Source: Pseudomonas sp. KBW05
Lineage (GTDB): Bacteria; Pseudomonadota; Gammaproteobacteria; Pseudomonadales; Pseudomonadaceae
DNA: 64,000 nt
Direction: 5' to 3'
Assembly: GCF_003852405.1 (NCBI RefSeq)
Contig: NZ_QAJM01000039.1
Span: 1 to 64,000 of the forward strand
Of the stretch, positions 44,746 to 54,751 are shown piece after piece. Both the position numbers and the translations under genes were made by a program. The notes beneath the pieces were generated by a model, which made no database searches, was not told the origin of the DNA, and saw nothing but the letters and a program-made list of their open reading frames with translations. Position 1 is the first letter of the stretch; every line of letters starts with the position of its first letter.

Positions 44746-45525
44746 ATGTTGACATCATTTCACTTGCGCAGCCTTGGGCTGGCGCTGGTGCTGGCGGGCG
44801 CCGCGGGCTGCTCGTCACCCAAGACCGCTATTTATGAACATGAGAATTTCGACGACTCCGGTACGTTTTCCCGTGATTACCCAGTGACCGATGTGGCCGC
44901 GTGCGAAGCCGCGCGACGTGCGTTGCTGAGCCAGGGCTACATCATCACCAGCAGCGATCCGAAGCTGGTGGTGGGTAACAAGAGTTTCCAGCAGACCGGC
45001 GAGACCCATCTGCAGATCAGCTTCAACGTAGTGTGTGCCGATGATGGCAAGGGCACCAACCACTCGACGATGTTTGCCAACGCGTTGCAGGACCGTTACG
45101 CCCTGAAGAAGGTCAACAACTCTGCGAGTCTGGGAGTGGGCGTACTGGGTTCGGTGTCGATGCCGATTGGCTCTACCGATGACTCGATGGTCAAAGTCGC
45201 AAGCGAAACCGTCTCGGCGCCGAAGTTCTACGAGCGTTACTTTGCGCTGGTGGACGTGTTCCTGCCGCAAGAAGTGAAAAAGGCCGAGCATATCCCTGAG
45301 CAGCCAAAAGCTGACCTGGGTGTGCCGGAGCCGAAGGCCGCGCCGGTTGCCGAGAAGGTCGAGGCGCCGAAGGAAGAGCCTGCGGTTTCGGAGCCGCTTG
45401 CGCCGCCTGTCGAACCTGCGCCGATTGCGCCGCAGCAAGAGCCTGCCGCCGCACCGGCGACCAGCAATCCGACACTACCGGCACCGACAGAAGCGATTCC
45501 GCCCCTGCCGACACCGGCGCAGTAA
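44746..45525 (+). CDS. DUF2242 lipoprotein with Pro/Ala-rich tail
   Basis: 259-residue lipoprotein. The signal peptide ends in the lipobox LAGAAGC (Cys about residue 22). The conserved DUF2242 region (about 30-175) reads YEHENFDDSGTFSRDYPV, then ACEAARRALLSQGYIITSSDPKLVVGNKSFQ. The last 80 residues form a low-complexity Pro/Glu/Ala segment (EAPKEEPAVSEP..., ending in PTPAQ) that probably spans periplasmic space or peptidoglycan. Function is unknown in the family. It is convergent with the aceE paralogue, with only one base between the two stops. Confidence 0.85.
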   Translation: MLTSFHLRSLGLALVLAGAAGCSSPKTAIYEHENFDDSGTFSRDYPVTDVAACEAARRALLSQGYIITSSDPKLVVGNKSFQQTGETHLQISFNVVCADDGKGTNHSTMFANALQDRYALKKVNNSASLGVGVLGSVSMPIGSTDDSMVKVASETVSAPKFYERYFALVDVFLPQEVKKAEHIPEQPKADLGVPEPKAAPVAEKVEAPKEEPAVSEPLAPPVEPAPIAPQQEPAAAPATSNPTLPAPTEAIPPLPTPAQ

Positions 45526-45526
45526 A

Positions 45527-48112
45527 TCAGACCGTTACGGGGTTGGCCTTGTCGACGTTGATCCCGTAGCGCCTGATCGCCTCACTGACGTTATCGCGAT
45601 CGATCACGCCGTCATCCGCCAGCGCCTTGAGCGCCGCCAGTGCGATGAAGTGGCGGTCCACCTCGAAGAACGCACGCAAGGTTTCCCGCGTATCCGATTG
45701 CCCAAAGCCATCGGTGCCCAACGCAACAAAGCGACGGCTGGGGACGAACGGGCGAATCTGATCGGCAAACAATTTCATGTAGTCGGTCGCCACCACCACC
45801 GGCCCGGTTTGACCGGCCAGGCACTGTTCGACATAGCTCACCCGGGGCGCGCTTTGCGGGTGTAACAGGTTCCAGCGTTCCACCTCATGCCCGTCGCGGC
45901 GCAGTTCGGTGAGGCTGGGTGCGCTCCACACAGTGCTGTGCACGGAGAAGTCCTTCTCGAGTAACTCAGCCGCTGCAATCACTTCCCGCAGGATCGAGCC
46001 GCTGCCCATCAGTTGTACCTGCGCTTGCGCGTGTTGGGTGAGCGGGTAAATGCCCTTGAGAATGCCTTCCTCCACACCGTCCGGCATCGCCGGGTGCGGG
46101 TAGTTTTCATTGAGTAGGGTGATGTAGTAGTAAACGTCCTCCTGCTCGACATACATGCGCCGCATACCCTCGCGAATAATTACCGCGAGCTCGTAGGCAA
46201 AGGTTGGGTCGTAGGACACGCAGCACGGAATCACCGACGACAGGATATGGCTATGGCCATCGTCATGCTGCAAGCCTTCGCCCATCAGCGTAGTACGCCC
46301 GGCGGTGGCCCCCAGCAGGAAACCCCGCGCCCGCGCATCGCCGGCTGCCCAGGTCAGGTCGCCGACCCGCTGGAAGCCGAACATCGAATAGAAGATATAG
46401 AACGGAACCGTCATCAAACCGTGGTTGCTGTAGGACGTACTGGCGGCAATCCACGAGGAAATGGCACCGGATTCGTTCAGGCCTTCCTGCATGATCTGTC
46501 CGTCCTTGCTCTCCTTGTAGTAGCTCAGTTGCCCTGCGTCCTGTGGGGTATAGAGCTGGCCTACGGCGGAATGGATGCCGATCTGACGAAACAGGCTTTC
46601 CATGCCGAAGGTACGTGACTCATCCGGCACGATGGGCACGATCCGTTTGCCCAGGTGCGGGTCCTTGAGCAGGGTGCCGAGGATACGCACGAAGGCCATG
46701 GTGGTGGAGATCGCGCGCGCGCCCGTGTCCTGAAGTTGGGTGGCGAAGGTGGCCAGTTCGGGAATCTGCAGGGGGGCGACGGCGCTGTGACGCGCCGGCA
46801 CGTAGCCGCCCAGAGCCTGGCGACGCGCCGCAAAGTAGCGGGCTTCTTCGCTGTCGGCGGCGGGCTTGAGGTAGGGAATATCGGCGAGTTGCTCGTCAGC
46901 GACTTCCAGGCCAAAGCGATCGCGGAAGGCGCGTACCGCATCCGCGCCCATTTTCTTCAACTGATGATTGATGTTCTGGCCTTCACCCGCCTCACCCATT
47001 CCAAAGCCCTTGACGGTTTTCGCCAGGATCACCGTGGGTTGGCCGGTGTGACGCAGGGCGGCGGCGTAGGCGTTGTATACCTTGTCCGGATCATGCCCGC
47101 CTCGTGAGAGTTGCCAGATGTCGTCGTCGGACATGTCTGCAACCAGTGCCAGCAGCTCCGGGTATTTGCCGAAGAAATGTTCGCGCACATAGGCGCCGTT
47201 CTGGGACTTGTAGTTTTGGTAGTCGCCGTCCACGCACTCCATCATGCGTTGGCGCAGCAGGCCGCTCTGGTCTTGCTCCAGCAGGGCATCCCAGCCGCTA
47301 CCCCAGATGACTTTGATCACGTTCCAGCCGGCGGCGCGGTACAGGCTTTCGAATTCCTGGATCACTTTGGCGTTGCCGCGTACCGGGCCGTCCAGGCGTT
47401 GCAGGTTGCAGTTGACGACAAAGATCAGGTTGTCGAGCTTCTCCCGCCCGGCCATGGAAATGGCCGCCAGGGATTCCGGCTGGTCCATCTCGCCATCACC
47501 CAGGAACGCCCACACTTTGCGGCCCTGGTGCTGCTTGAGGCCGCGCAACTCCAGGTAACGCATGAAGCGCGCCTGATACGCCGCGGTGATCGGCCCGAGG
47601 CCCATGGACACCGTAGGAAATTGCCAGAAATCCGGCATCAGTCGTGGATGTGGATAGGAAGAAATACCCTCGCCACCGGCCTCGCGACGGAAGTTGTCCA
47701 GTTGCGCTTCGCTGATGCGGCCTTCGAGATAGGCGCGGCCATAGATGCCTGGTGAGGAATGGCCCTGGATGTACACCAGGTCGCCGTCAAAAGTGTCGGT
47801 TCGGCCACGGAAGAAGTGGTCGAAACCTACGTCATACAGCACAGCGGCTGACGCATAGGTAGCGATATGCCCACCGACACCGGAATGTTTGCCCGCCCGC
47901 AACACCATAGCCATGGCGTTCCAGCGGATGTAGGCATTGGTGCGACGCTCGATGGCCAGGTTGCCCGGGTAGGGCAGTTGGCGGTCCACCGCAATGGTGT
48001 TGACGTAGGGGGTGGTGACTCGCCCGTAGAAATCACCATGGCGCGCAACGTCGAAGTCCAGCAACTGATCGATCAGGTAATGGGCGCGCGGGCGGCCTTC
48101 GGTGGACAACAC
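45527..48112 (-). CDS. Pyruvate dehydrogenase E1 (AceE-type) paralogue, open part after an in-frame TGA
   Basis: 861 codons remain open of a homodimeric, thiamine diphosphate-dependent 2-oxo acid dehydrogenase E1. Landmarks are HYLIDQLL, GHSSPGIYGRAYLEG, and the ThDP/Mg motif GDGEMDQPESLAAISMAGREKLDNLIFVVNCN. The transketolase-like middle domain and the C-terminal domain (MGSGSILREV, GTDGFGQSDTRETLRAFFEVD) are complete. The natural start is ATG 48187, but codon 19 is TGA where the family has Trp (ETREW-LESIESV). GTG 48112 is the next possible start and lacks a ribosome-binding site. The gene is adjacent to MarR, so it is a paralogue, not the housekeeping aceE. A 2-oxobutyrate E1 similar to P. 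putida MdeB is an alternative role. Either a recent pseudogene or a recoded/late-start gene. Confidence 0.75.
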   Translation of the reverse strand: MLSTEGRPRAHYLIDQLLDFDVARHGDFYGRVTTPYVNTIAVDRQLPYPGNLAIERRTNAYIRWNAMAMVLRAGKHSGVGGHIATYASAAVLYDVGFDHFFRGRTDTFDGDLVYIQGHSSPGIYGRAYLEGRISEAQLDNFRREAGGEGISSYPHPRLMPDFWQFPTVSMGLGPITAAYQARFMRYLELRGLKQHQGRKVWAFLGDGEMDQPESLAAISMAGREKLDNLIFVVNCNLQRLDGPVRGNAKVIQEFESLYRAAGWNVIKVIWGSGWDALLEQDQSGLLRQRMMECVDGDYQNYKSQNGAYVREHFFGKYPELLALVADMSDDDIWQLSRGGHDPDKVYNAYAAALRHTGQPTVILAKTVKGFGMGEAGEGQNINHQLKKMGADAVRAFRDRFGLEVADEQLADIPYLKPAADSEEARYFAARRQALGGYVPARHSAVAPLQIPELATFATQLQDTGARAISTTMAFVRILGTLLKDPHLGKRIVPIVPDESRTFGMESLFRQIGIHSAVGQLYTPQDAGQLSYYKESKDGQIMQEGLNESGAISSWIAASTSYSNHGLMTVPFYIFYSMFGFQRVGDLTWAAGDARARGFLLGATAGRTTLMGEGLQHDDGHSHILSSVIPCCVSYDPTFAYELAVIIREGMRRMYVEQEDVYYYITLLNENYPHPAMPDGVEEGILKGIYPLTQHAQAQVQLMGSGSILREVIAAAELLEKDFSVHSTVWSAPSLTELRRDGHEVERWNLLHPQSAPRVSYVEQCLAGQTGPVVVATDYMKLFADQIRPFVPSRRFVALGTDGFGQSDTRETLRAFFEVDRHFIALAALKALADDGVIDRDNVSEAIRRYGINVDKANPVTV

Positions 48113-48130
48113 CGATTCGATGGACTCCAG

Positions 48131-48187
48131 TCACTCGCGGGTTTCCTGTGGGTCGTCGTCGTGTCTGACTGCGTTGTTCGGGGACAT
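48131..48187 (-). other. Original aceE-paralogue start, ended by in-frame TGA at codon 19
   Basis: ATG 48187, with TTGGAG about seven bases upstream, encodes MSPNNAVRHDDDPQETRE and then TGA (48131-48133). The frame continues as LESIESVLSTEGRPRAHYL, the usual AceE N-terminus, so one TGG-to-TGA change explains the interruption. No other disruption is seen. Confidence 0.85.
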
Positions 48188-48244
48188 GTGAGGCTCCAAG
48201 GTAGGCGGATTTCAGGTGGCGGGCTCCTTGTGGGAGTGCCGCCA

Positions 48245-48268
48245 ATGTAGTTGCAATTGCAACTACAT
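48245..48268. promoter_or_regulatory. Perfect palindrome: probable MarR operator between the aceE paralogue and marR-type gene
   Basis: A 24-base perfect palindrome centred between 48256 and 48257 with core AGTTGCAATTGCAACT. It lies in the divergent promoter region of the E1 paralogue and the MarR gene. The same TTGCAATTGCAA core recurs upstream of the second E1-like gene at 49857-49878. Confidence 0.8.
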
Positions 48269-48332
48269 GGCCGAATCTAGCGCGGGATGAGCTACTATTG
48301 CAACCTTCTTGAAATTCCCCGGATGGTGTTGC

Positions 48333-48785
48333 ATGTCGTCGAAAGAGCCGGATGTATGGTTCCGTTTTGTCAGGGCCCACAGGACCGTCATCCGTGAAAT
48401 CGAACGGCGCCTGGCCGTTGCCGGATTGCCGGCCTATGCCTGGTACGACGCCTTGTGGGGCCTGGAAAGCGGCCCCGAGGGCACCCGCCGCATGCACGAG
48501 CTGGCGGATGTGCTGGCCATCGAGCGCTACAACCTCACGCGGCTGGTGGACCGTCTGGAAAAAGATGGGCTGGTGGTGCGTTCGCGCTCTGACGGCGATG
48601 GCCGTGGGTCATTCGCCACCATCACGGAGGCGGGCAAGGTGTTGCGCAAGAAAATGTGGAAGATCTACGAAAGCACGGTGGATGAGTTGTTCCTGTCGCA
48701 AATTGAACCGGAGCAGCGCCAGGTGTTTGCCGATACCCTGGAGCGCACAGCCACGTTGGCAGTTCGCAGCCGCAGCAAAATCTGA
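48333..48785 (+). CDS. MarR-family transcriptional regulator
   Basis: 150-residue winged-helix regulator that should bind DNA as a dimer. The recognition region is MHELADVLAIERYNLTRLVDRLEKDGLVVRSRSDGDGRGSFATITEAGK (about residues 54-102), with the beta-wing Asp-Gly-Arg motif of the family. The N-terminal helices begin DVWFRFVRAHRTVIREIERRL. ATG 48333 was preferred over an upstream TTG. It lies between two E1-like genes, both transcribed on the opposite strand, and a perfect palindrome lies in its own promoter, which suggests autorepression. The ligand is unknown; a 2-oxo acid is a reasonable guess from context. Confidence 0.88.
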   Translation: MSSKEPDVWFRFVRAHRTVIREIERRLAVAGLPAYAWYDALWGLESGPEGTRRMHELADVLAIERYNLTRLVDRLEKDGLVVRSRSDGDGRGSFATITEAGKVLRKKMWKIYESTVDELFLSQIEPEQRQVFADTLERTATLAVRSRSKI

Positions 48786-48803
48786 AGCACCTTGAAGCCC
48801 ACT

Positions 48804-49808
48804 TCATGCCAGTGGATACCGGGCCATCGCCGTTTTTACCTGCTGTGAATCGATACGCCCCTCATCGGCCAACGCCCTGAGCGCCGCGACCACAATCCAA
48901 TAGCGGCTCGGCGCCGAAGCCTGCACTGTTCCCGCTCCCAGCGGTACAAACCGGGCATCCACATACCCCGCCAACTGATCCACGATCGGCTGCGGGTAAC
49001 CGGTGACCGCGATCACCGGCGCTTCACTCCCCGGCAGGCAACTGCGCAAGTGGCAACTGCGCCGGGGCACTGTGGGATGCAGGCGGTTCCAGCGTTCAGC
49101 GGCCGCCGCTTCACGGGCCAGGCGCGTGTAGCTGGGGCAACTCCACAGTTGTGCGCGGATATTCCAATCTTGCTTGAGCAAGCGCGCGGCGTGGACGACC
49201 TCTTCAAGCGCCCGGCCGGCGCCGAGCAAGCGCACATCCCCCGTATGGCCGCGCTGTAGCGGATACATGCCCTTGAGGGCGTCCTCACGGTCCTGCTCGC
49301 TCAAGGTCCGCGCACCGTCTCGATCATGCAACGCCAGGTAATAAAACCCAGGTTTGCCGTCGATATACAGCGCGTGTAGCCCCGCCAGCACAATCGCCCG
49401 AGTTTCTGTGCCCGAAGCCGGATCGTATGGCAGGCAGTGCGGGTTGGTGGCGAGCCACAACGGCAGGGACGGCTGCGCGCCCTTGGGCCAGGCGGAAGGA
49501 TGGTTCTCGATGTCATTGCACAGAATGCCACGCTGCGCCGTCTCCGCGGACAGCGCACACAATTGCGCCGACGACGCGGCGCTGTGCAGGTACAGCAGCG
49601 GTTTTTCTGCGGTATTGCGCGCAAACCAGCTGGGCCAGCTGCCTACCCGCCGCGAGCGGGACTGAGCGCGAATCACCCAGGCCTGCCTGCTTGATTCCAG
49701 GGTGTTGGCCATGGTCATCACCGTGTAGAGCGGCGAGTTGTGCGAATGCGCGGCGCTATTCAGCGCGGCGATGCAAAGTTGTGCGGCGTGGGCAGTGGAG
49801 GCGGGCAT
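48804..49808 (-). CDS. Stand-alone protein resembling the C-terminal part of pyruvate dehydrogenase E1
   Basis: 334 residues with no ThDP-binding domain. From about residue 130 it follows the end of AceE: YDPASGTETRAIVLAGLHALY, DALKGMYPLQ, LLGAGRALEEVVHAARLLKQDW, LWSCPSYTRL, AERWNRLHPTVPR, and the RALADEGRIDSQQVKTAMARY end matching ALKALADDGVIDRDNVSEAIRRY. The first 120 residues only weakly recall the transketolase middle domain. It therefore cannot be a decarboxylase on its own. It may be a decoy or regulatory subunit that pairs with E1, or a domain remnant that is kept. ATG 49808 has AGGGAA upstream, and a MarR-operator-like palindrome lies about 50 bases upstream. Confidence 0.75.
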   Translation of the reverse strand: MPASTAHAAQLCIAALNSAAHSHNSPLYTVMTMANTLESSRQAWVIRAQSRSRRVGSWPSWFARNTAEKPLLYLHSAASSAQLCALSAETAQRGILCNDIENHPSAWPKGAQPSLPLWLATNPHCLPYDPASGTETRAIVLAGLHALYIDGKPGFYYLALHDRDGARTLSEQDREDALKGMYPLQRGHTGDVRLLGAGRALEEVVHAARLLKQDWNIRAQLWSCPSYTRLAREAAAAERWNRLHPTVPRRSCHLRSCLPGSEAPVIAVTGYPQPIVDQLAGYVDARFVPLGAGTVQASAPSRYWIVVAALRALADEGRIDSQQVKTAMARYPLA

Positions 49809-49856
49809 GGGTGGGTTCCCTGAAGACGGATGCCCGTACCCTAATGGAGTTTTGTA

Positions 49857-49878
49857 TTTGATTGCAATTGCAACTAAA
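49857..49878. promoter_or_regulatory. Second TTGCAATTGCAA palindrome, probable MarR operator
   Basis: A 22-base palindrome with two mismatched pairs (positions 49860/49875 and 49861/49874) and the core TTGCAATTGCAA, located 49-70 bases before the start of the stand-alone E1-like gene. It shares the core with the site at 48245-48268. Confidence 0.75.
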
Positions 49879-49982
49879 AATCCAAGTGCTAAATCGATGT
49901 AACGCTGCTACGTTTAATCTTGGAGTGCAGGAACGTCATGACGCTGACTTTTTTTCGTCACGACGGCACTTTAGGCTGGTGA

Positions 49983-50001
49983 TGCAGGTCATTTACCTGC
50001 A
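49983..50001 (+). promoter_or_regulatory. Hairpin upstream of the 28-residue peptide gene
   Basis: TGCAGGT and ACCTGCA are exact complements around CATTT, ending 17 bases before the ribosome-binding site of the small gene. It may be an operator or a leader structure. Confidence 0.4.
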
Positions 50002-50030
50002 ACCGCTTTCAATCAGACAAGGAGCCCACT

Positions 50031-50117
50031 ATGGACGACTACCAGGAAGAACTGCTTGAGTTCAGCGCAATCGAGTTGGACCCGCTGGAACCCGCAGACG
50101 ACGCCACCGAGCTGTAA
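50031..50117 (+). CDS. 28-residue acidic peptide
   Basis: ATG 50031 follows a near-perfect AAGGAG ribosome-binding site at a spacing of six. It encodes MDDYQEELLEFSAIELDPLE plus PADDATEL, with twelve acidic residues, no basic residue and no Cys. I do not recognise a characterised family. The strong translation signal and coherent acidic composition argue that it is expressed. It could be a peptide precursor, an anti-regulator or a structural microprotein. It is convergent with the AraC gene, whose stop lies eight bases downstream, and lies next to the MarR module, but no link to either is shown. Confidence 0.6.
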   Translation: MDDYQEELLEFSAIELDPLEPADDATEL

Positions 50118-50125
50118 CCCCGACT

Positions 50126-51160
50126 TCAGGCGGAATGCCGCTGACTGCGGCGAAATTCCCCTGGGGTCTGGTTGTTCCATCGCCTGAACGCCCGTTGAAA
50201 CGCCTGGGCCGAGGCAAAACCGAGCAAGTAGGCGATTTCGCCGAACGCCAACTCCGTGTCGCGAATGTAGGTCATGGCCAGGTCGCGGCGGGTGTCGTTG
50301 AGAATCGCGCGGAACTGAGTGCCTTCATCGGCCAGTTTGCGGCGCAGTGTCCAGGTCGGCAGTTTCAAGCGTGCCGCCACTTCTTCCAGGTCGGGTTCCC
50401 GGCCGCCATTGAGCATCGGCCCGAGCAACCGGGTAATGCGCTCGCGCAAGCTGCGGGTGCGGGTCAACTGCTCCAATTCCCGTTCACACAGTTGCAACAA
50501 AAAGTGCCAGGTACTGGGGCAATGCTGTGGATTGCGCAGGGCCAGGGTCTGTTGGTTCAGACGCAGTTGGTTGGATTCGGCGCCAAACTGGATCGGACCC
50601 TCCCCCAGCACGCTGTAGGCGTCGGCGTAGTCCGGCGCGGCAAACTCGATTTCGATGCGTTGTGCCTGCACGGGCTGCTGGGCCAGGCCTGACAATTGGT
50701 GCAGCCAGCCGGCGATGATCGAGTCCACCACAAAGCGGTTGTAGGCGTTGTAGGGGCTGATGGAATAGAACCGCAGCCAGGCGCCCTCGGCATCTTCATG
50801 AAAACTCGACTGCCCACGATAGTTGGAGCCGTACAGCGCTTCGAAGCGTGTCAGTGTGCGCGCCGCTTCCCGCACGTTGGGCGCCTGGGCGGCGGTGACC
50901 CCGGCGAGCCCGGCCTGGCTCAAGCGGCTGAGTTGGCCCATGCGCAGGCCCAGGCCCGGCTCGCCGGTCAGCTGGATGGCGGCATGGCCCAGGCGCATAT
51001 AACGGGGGATGGATAAGCGTGCACCCGCTTCGGCGAGGCGCGCCGGGTCCAGGCCGTACTGCAGCAGCAGCGGTTGTGGGTCCAGGCCGTGGCTTTGAAT
51101 GGCATCGGCCAAGGTGTGCACAAAGCCCACCGACAGATCCCCCAGGCGTACCGGCTTCAC
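50126..51160 (-). CDS. AraC-family transcriptional regulator (OruR/ToxR-like, 'AraC_binding_2' type)
   Basis: 344-residue regulator. The long N-terminal effector domain (about residues 20-200, beginning SVGFVHTLADAIQSHGLDPQPLL) is of the type in the OruR/ArgR-like subgroup. The C-terminal double helix-turn-helix spans about 240-340 (LEEVAARLKLPTWTLRRKLADEGTQFRAIL, then FGEIAYLLGFASAQAFQRAFRRWNNQTPGEFR). The start is GTG at 51160, overlapping the stop of the upstream nitrilase-fold gene (GTGA). The two genes are thus co-transcribed, and the regulator may control that gene or a distant catabolic operon. Confidence 0.88.
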   Translation of the reverse strand: MKPVRLGDLSVGFVHTLADAIQSHGLDPQPLLLQYGLDPARLAEAGARLSIPRYMRLGHAAIQLTGEPGLGLRMGQLSRLSQAGLAGVTAAQAPNVREAARTLTRFEALYGSNYRGQSSFHEDAEGAWLRFYSISPYNAYNRFVVDSIIAGWLHQLSGLAQQPVQAQRIEIEFAAPDYADAYSVLGEGPIQFGAESNQLRLNQQTLALRNPQHCPSTWHFLLQLCERELEQLTRTRSLRERITRLLGPMLNGGREPDLEEVAARLKLPTWTLRRKLADEGTQFRAILNDTRRDLAMTYIRDTELAFGEIAYLLGFASAQAFQRAFRRWNNQTPGEFRRSQRHSA

Positions 51161-52287
51161 AGCCAGAGATTCAACAAACGTGCGCCCCGGGCTTCACCGT
51201 CGGCGCTGATCTGCCCGTTGTTGCTGAGAAAACTGTGGCCGGCGGTGCCCAGGTCCCAGAACTGCCCGCGCAGGAATACGCTCATGCCGGCGGTTGCCTG
51301 GCTGATGGGCTGCTGACTGATCAGCGTGAGGCGGCGCCAGGCCTCGCCTTCACTGAGTTCTTCGGGTTTGAGGCTGATCTCCGGCGGGGTGGATACGCTT
51401 TTAAAGCCGCGCCACGGTCGGTCCCAGGTATCACGACCGAGCACAAAGGCTGGCACCGCGATCAGTTGCGCGCCTTGTTCGTTGAGCTTGCGGTAGTTGT
51501 CTGGATACCAGCTGTCACTGCCCACCAGCACGCCGAGGCGCCCAGCCGGGGTATCGACCACACTGACGACATTCTCATCGCCGGGCGTGATAAAGCCGCG
51601 TTCATCGTAGATCGGGTAGAGCTGGCGCTGCGGCTGGCCCAGCGGAAAACCGTCGGCGTTGAACACCAGGCTGGCGTTGTACAGCGCGCCATGGCCCACG
51701 TGCAATTGCCCCTGGTTCACGCTGGGGTTGGGCAGGGCGATGGAGCCTGCCACCAGGGTGACGCCAAATTCTTTGGCCAAACCACCAAACAGCAGCTGAT
51801 AGTCCCGTGCCATACCAGACGCTTTCATGCGCAGATAGGCGTCGTCCATGCGGTTGTCACCCGTGGCGCTGAGCCACGCACGGGCAAACAGCAACGGATT
51901 GCTGGCCGACAGCCAGTTCATCGCGTCCTTGGCGTGCAGGGCCTGGTACACCTCGTTTTTTTCGCCGGTGAGCATCAGCCAGGTGCCGATATGTTCCGGC
52001 AGCACCACGATAGTCTTGTCGTTGATCAACCCCTGGTCGCGGGCGCTTTGCAGGTACGCCGCGAGTTTCAGGTGCAGGCGTTCCAGGCTTTGATAGTCGG
52101 CGGGGAACAACTCCGGCTGGATGCCCAGCACGTTGCCACGCTCGGCAGGCTCGCCTTCGTTGACGGCCAAGGTGATGCGCAGGTCTGACAGGTAATGCGC
52201 CACAGGGCGCTCCTGGGTCCAGACCATATACGCGGCGACGGCGGCAACCAGGGCCAGGGTGACGGTGAACGCTAGAAGTTTACGCAT
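51157..52287 (-). CDS. Nitrilase-fold (carbon-nitrogen hydrolase family) protein without the catalytic Cys
   Basis: 376-residue protein with an N-terminal transmembrane anchor (about residues 3-22), so the domain is periplasmic. The nitrilase fold is recognisable: Glu in VVLPEHIG, the YPIYDERGFITPGDE region, and GRLGVLVGSDSWYPDNYRKL. In active nitrilases the last motif reads G-x-x-x-C-x-D; here Gly occupies the Cys position, so hydrolysis by the normal mechanism is not expected. It may bind an amide or amino-acid ligand, perhaps as a sensor for the co-transcribed AraC regulator; that is speculation. ATG 52287 was chosen because it begins the hydrophobic anchor directly. Confidence 0.72.
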   Translation of the reverse strand: MRKLLAFTVTLALVAAVAAYMVWTQERPVAHYLSDLRITLAVNEGEPAERGNVLGIQPELFPADYQSLERLHLKLAAYLQSARDQGLINDKTIVVLPEHIGTWLMLTGEKNEVYQALHAKDAMNWLSASNPLLFARAWLSATGDNRMDDAYLRMKASGMARDYQLLFGGLAKEFGVTLVAGSIALPNPSVNQGQLHVGHGALYNASLVFNADGFPLGQPQRQLYPIYDERGFITPGDENVVSVVDTPAGRLGVLVGSDSWYPDNYRKLNEQGAQLIAVPAFVLGRDTWDRPWRGFKSVSTPPEISLKPEELSEGEAWRRLTLISQQPISQATAGMSVFLRGQFWDLGTAGHSFLSNNGQISADGEARGARLLNLWL

Positions 52288-52439
52288 GGGGCAACAGACA
52301 ACAGACCGTGTGCAGGGTTCGCCGACTAGGTTAGGGCCCATGGCACGGCTTGCCAAGGGGCTCTGCGCATTTGGATCAATAACTTGTCAGTTTCGGTCAT
52401 TGAGCCGTAGTCCAGCGAATCATAGGCTGTGGGACATAA

Positions 52440-54539
<2,100 letters not shown>

Positions 54540-54564
54540 GGTCGCCAGGCCGAGCAACACACCC

Positions 54565-54674
54565 TGTGGCGAGGGAGCTTTTGTGGCGAGGGAGCTTGCT
54601 CCCGCTGGAGTGCGCAGCGCTCCCAAGCTTTGGGGCCGCTACGCAGCCCAGCGGGAGCAAGCTCCCTCGCCACA
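54565..54674. repeat. REP doublet, type C (GTGGCGAGGGAGCTTGCTCCC), with a truncated leading copy
   Basis: The full left arm is at 54583-54608 and the inverted arm ends at 54674. A 16-base fragment TGTGGCGAGGGAGCTT (54565-54580) repeats the beginning of the left arm directly before it. Confidence 0.85.
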
Positions 54675-54751
54675 GGTGCATGACTCCACAGCATTAGCGC
54701 CGAGTGGGGGTGTTAGACTACCCGGCCCTTTTTTCATGCAGATGCATTCCG

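Noticed and set aside
48131-48133. Selenocysteine at the in-frame TGA of the aceE paralogue
   Set aside because: The family has Trp here, and I see no SECIS-like hairpin directly downstream; a simple TGG to TGA change is more economical.
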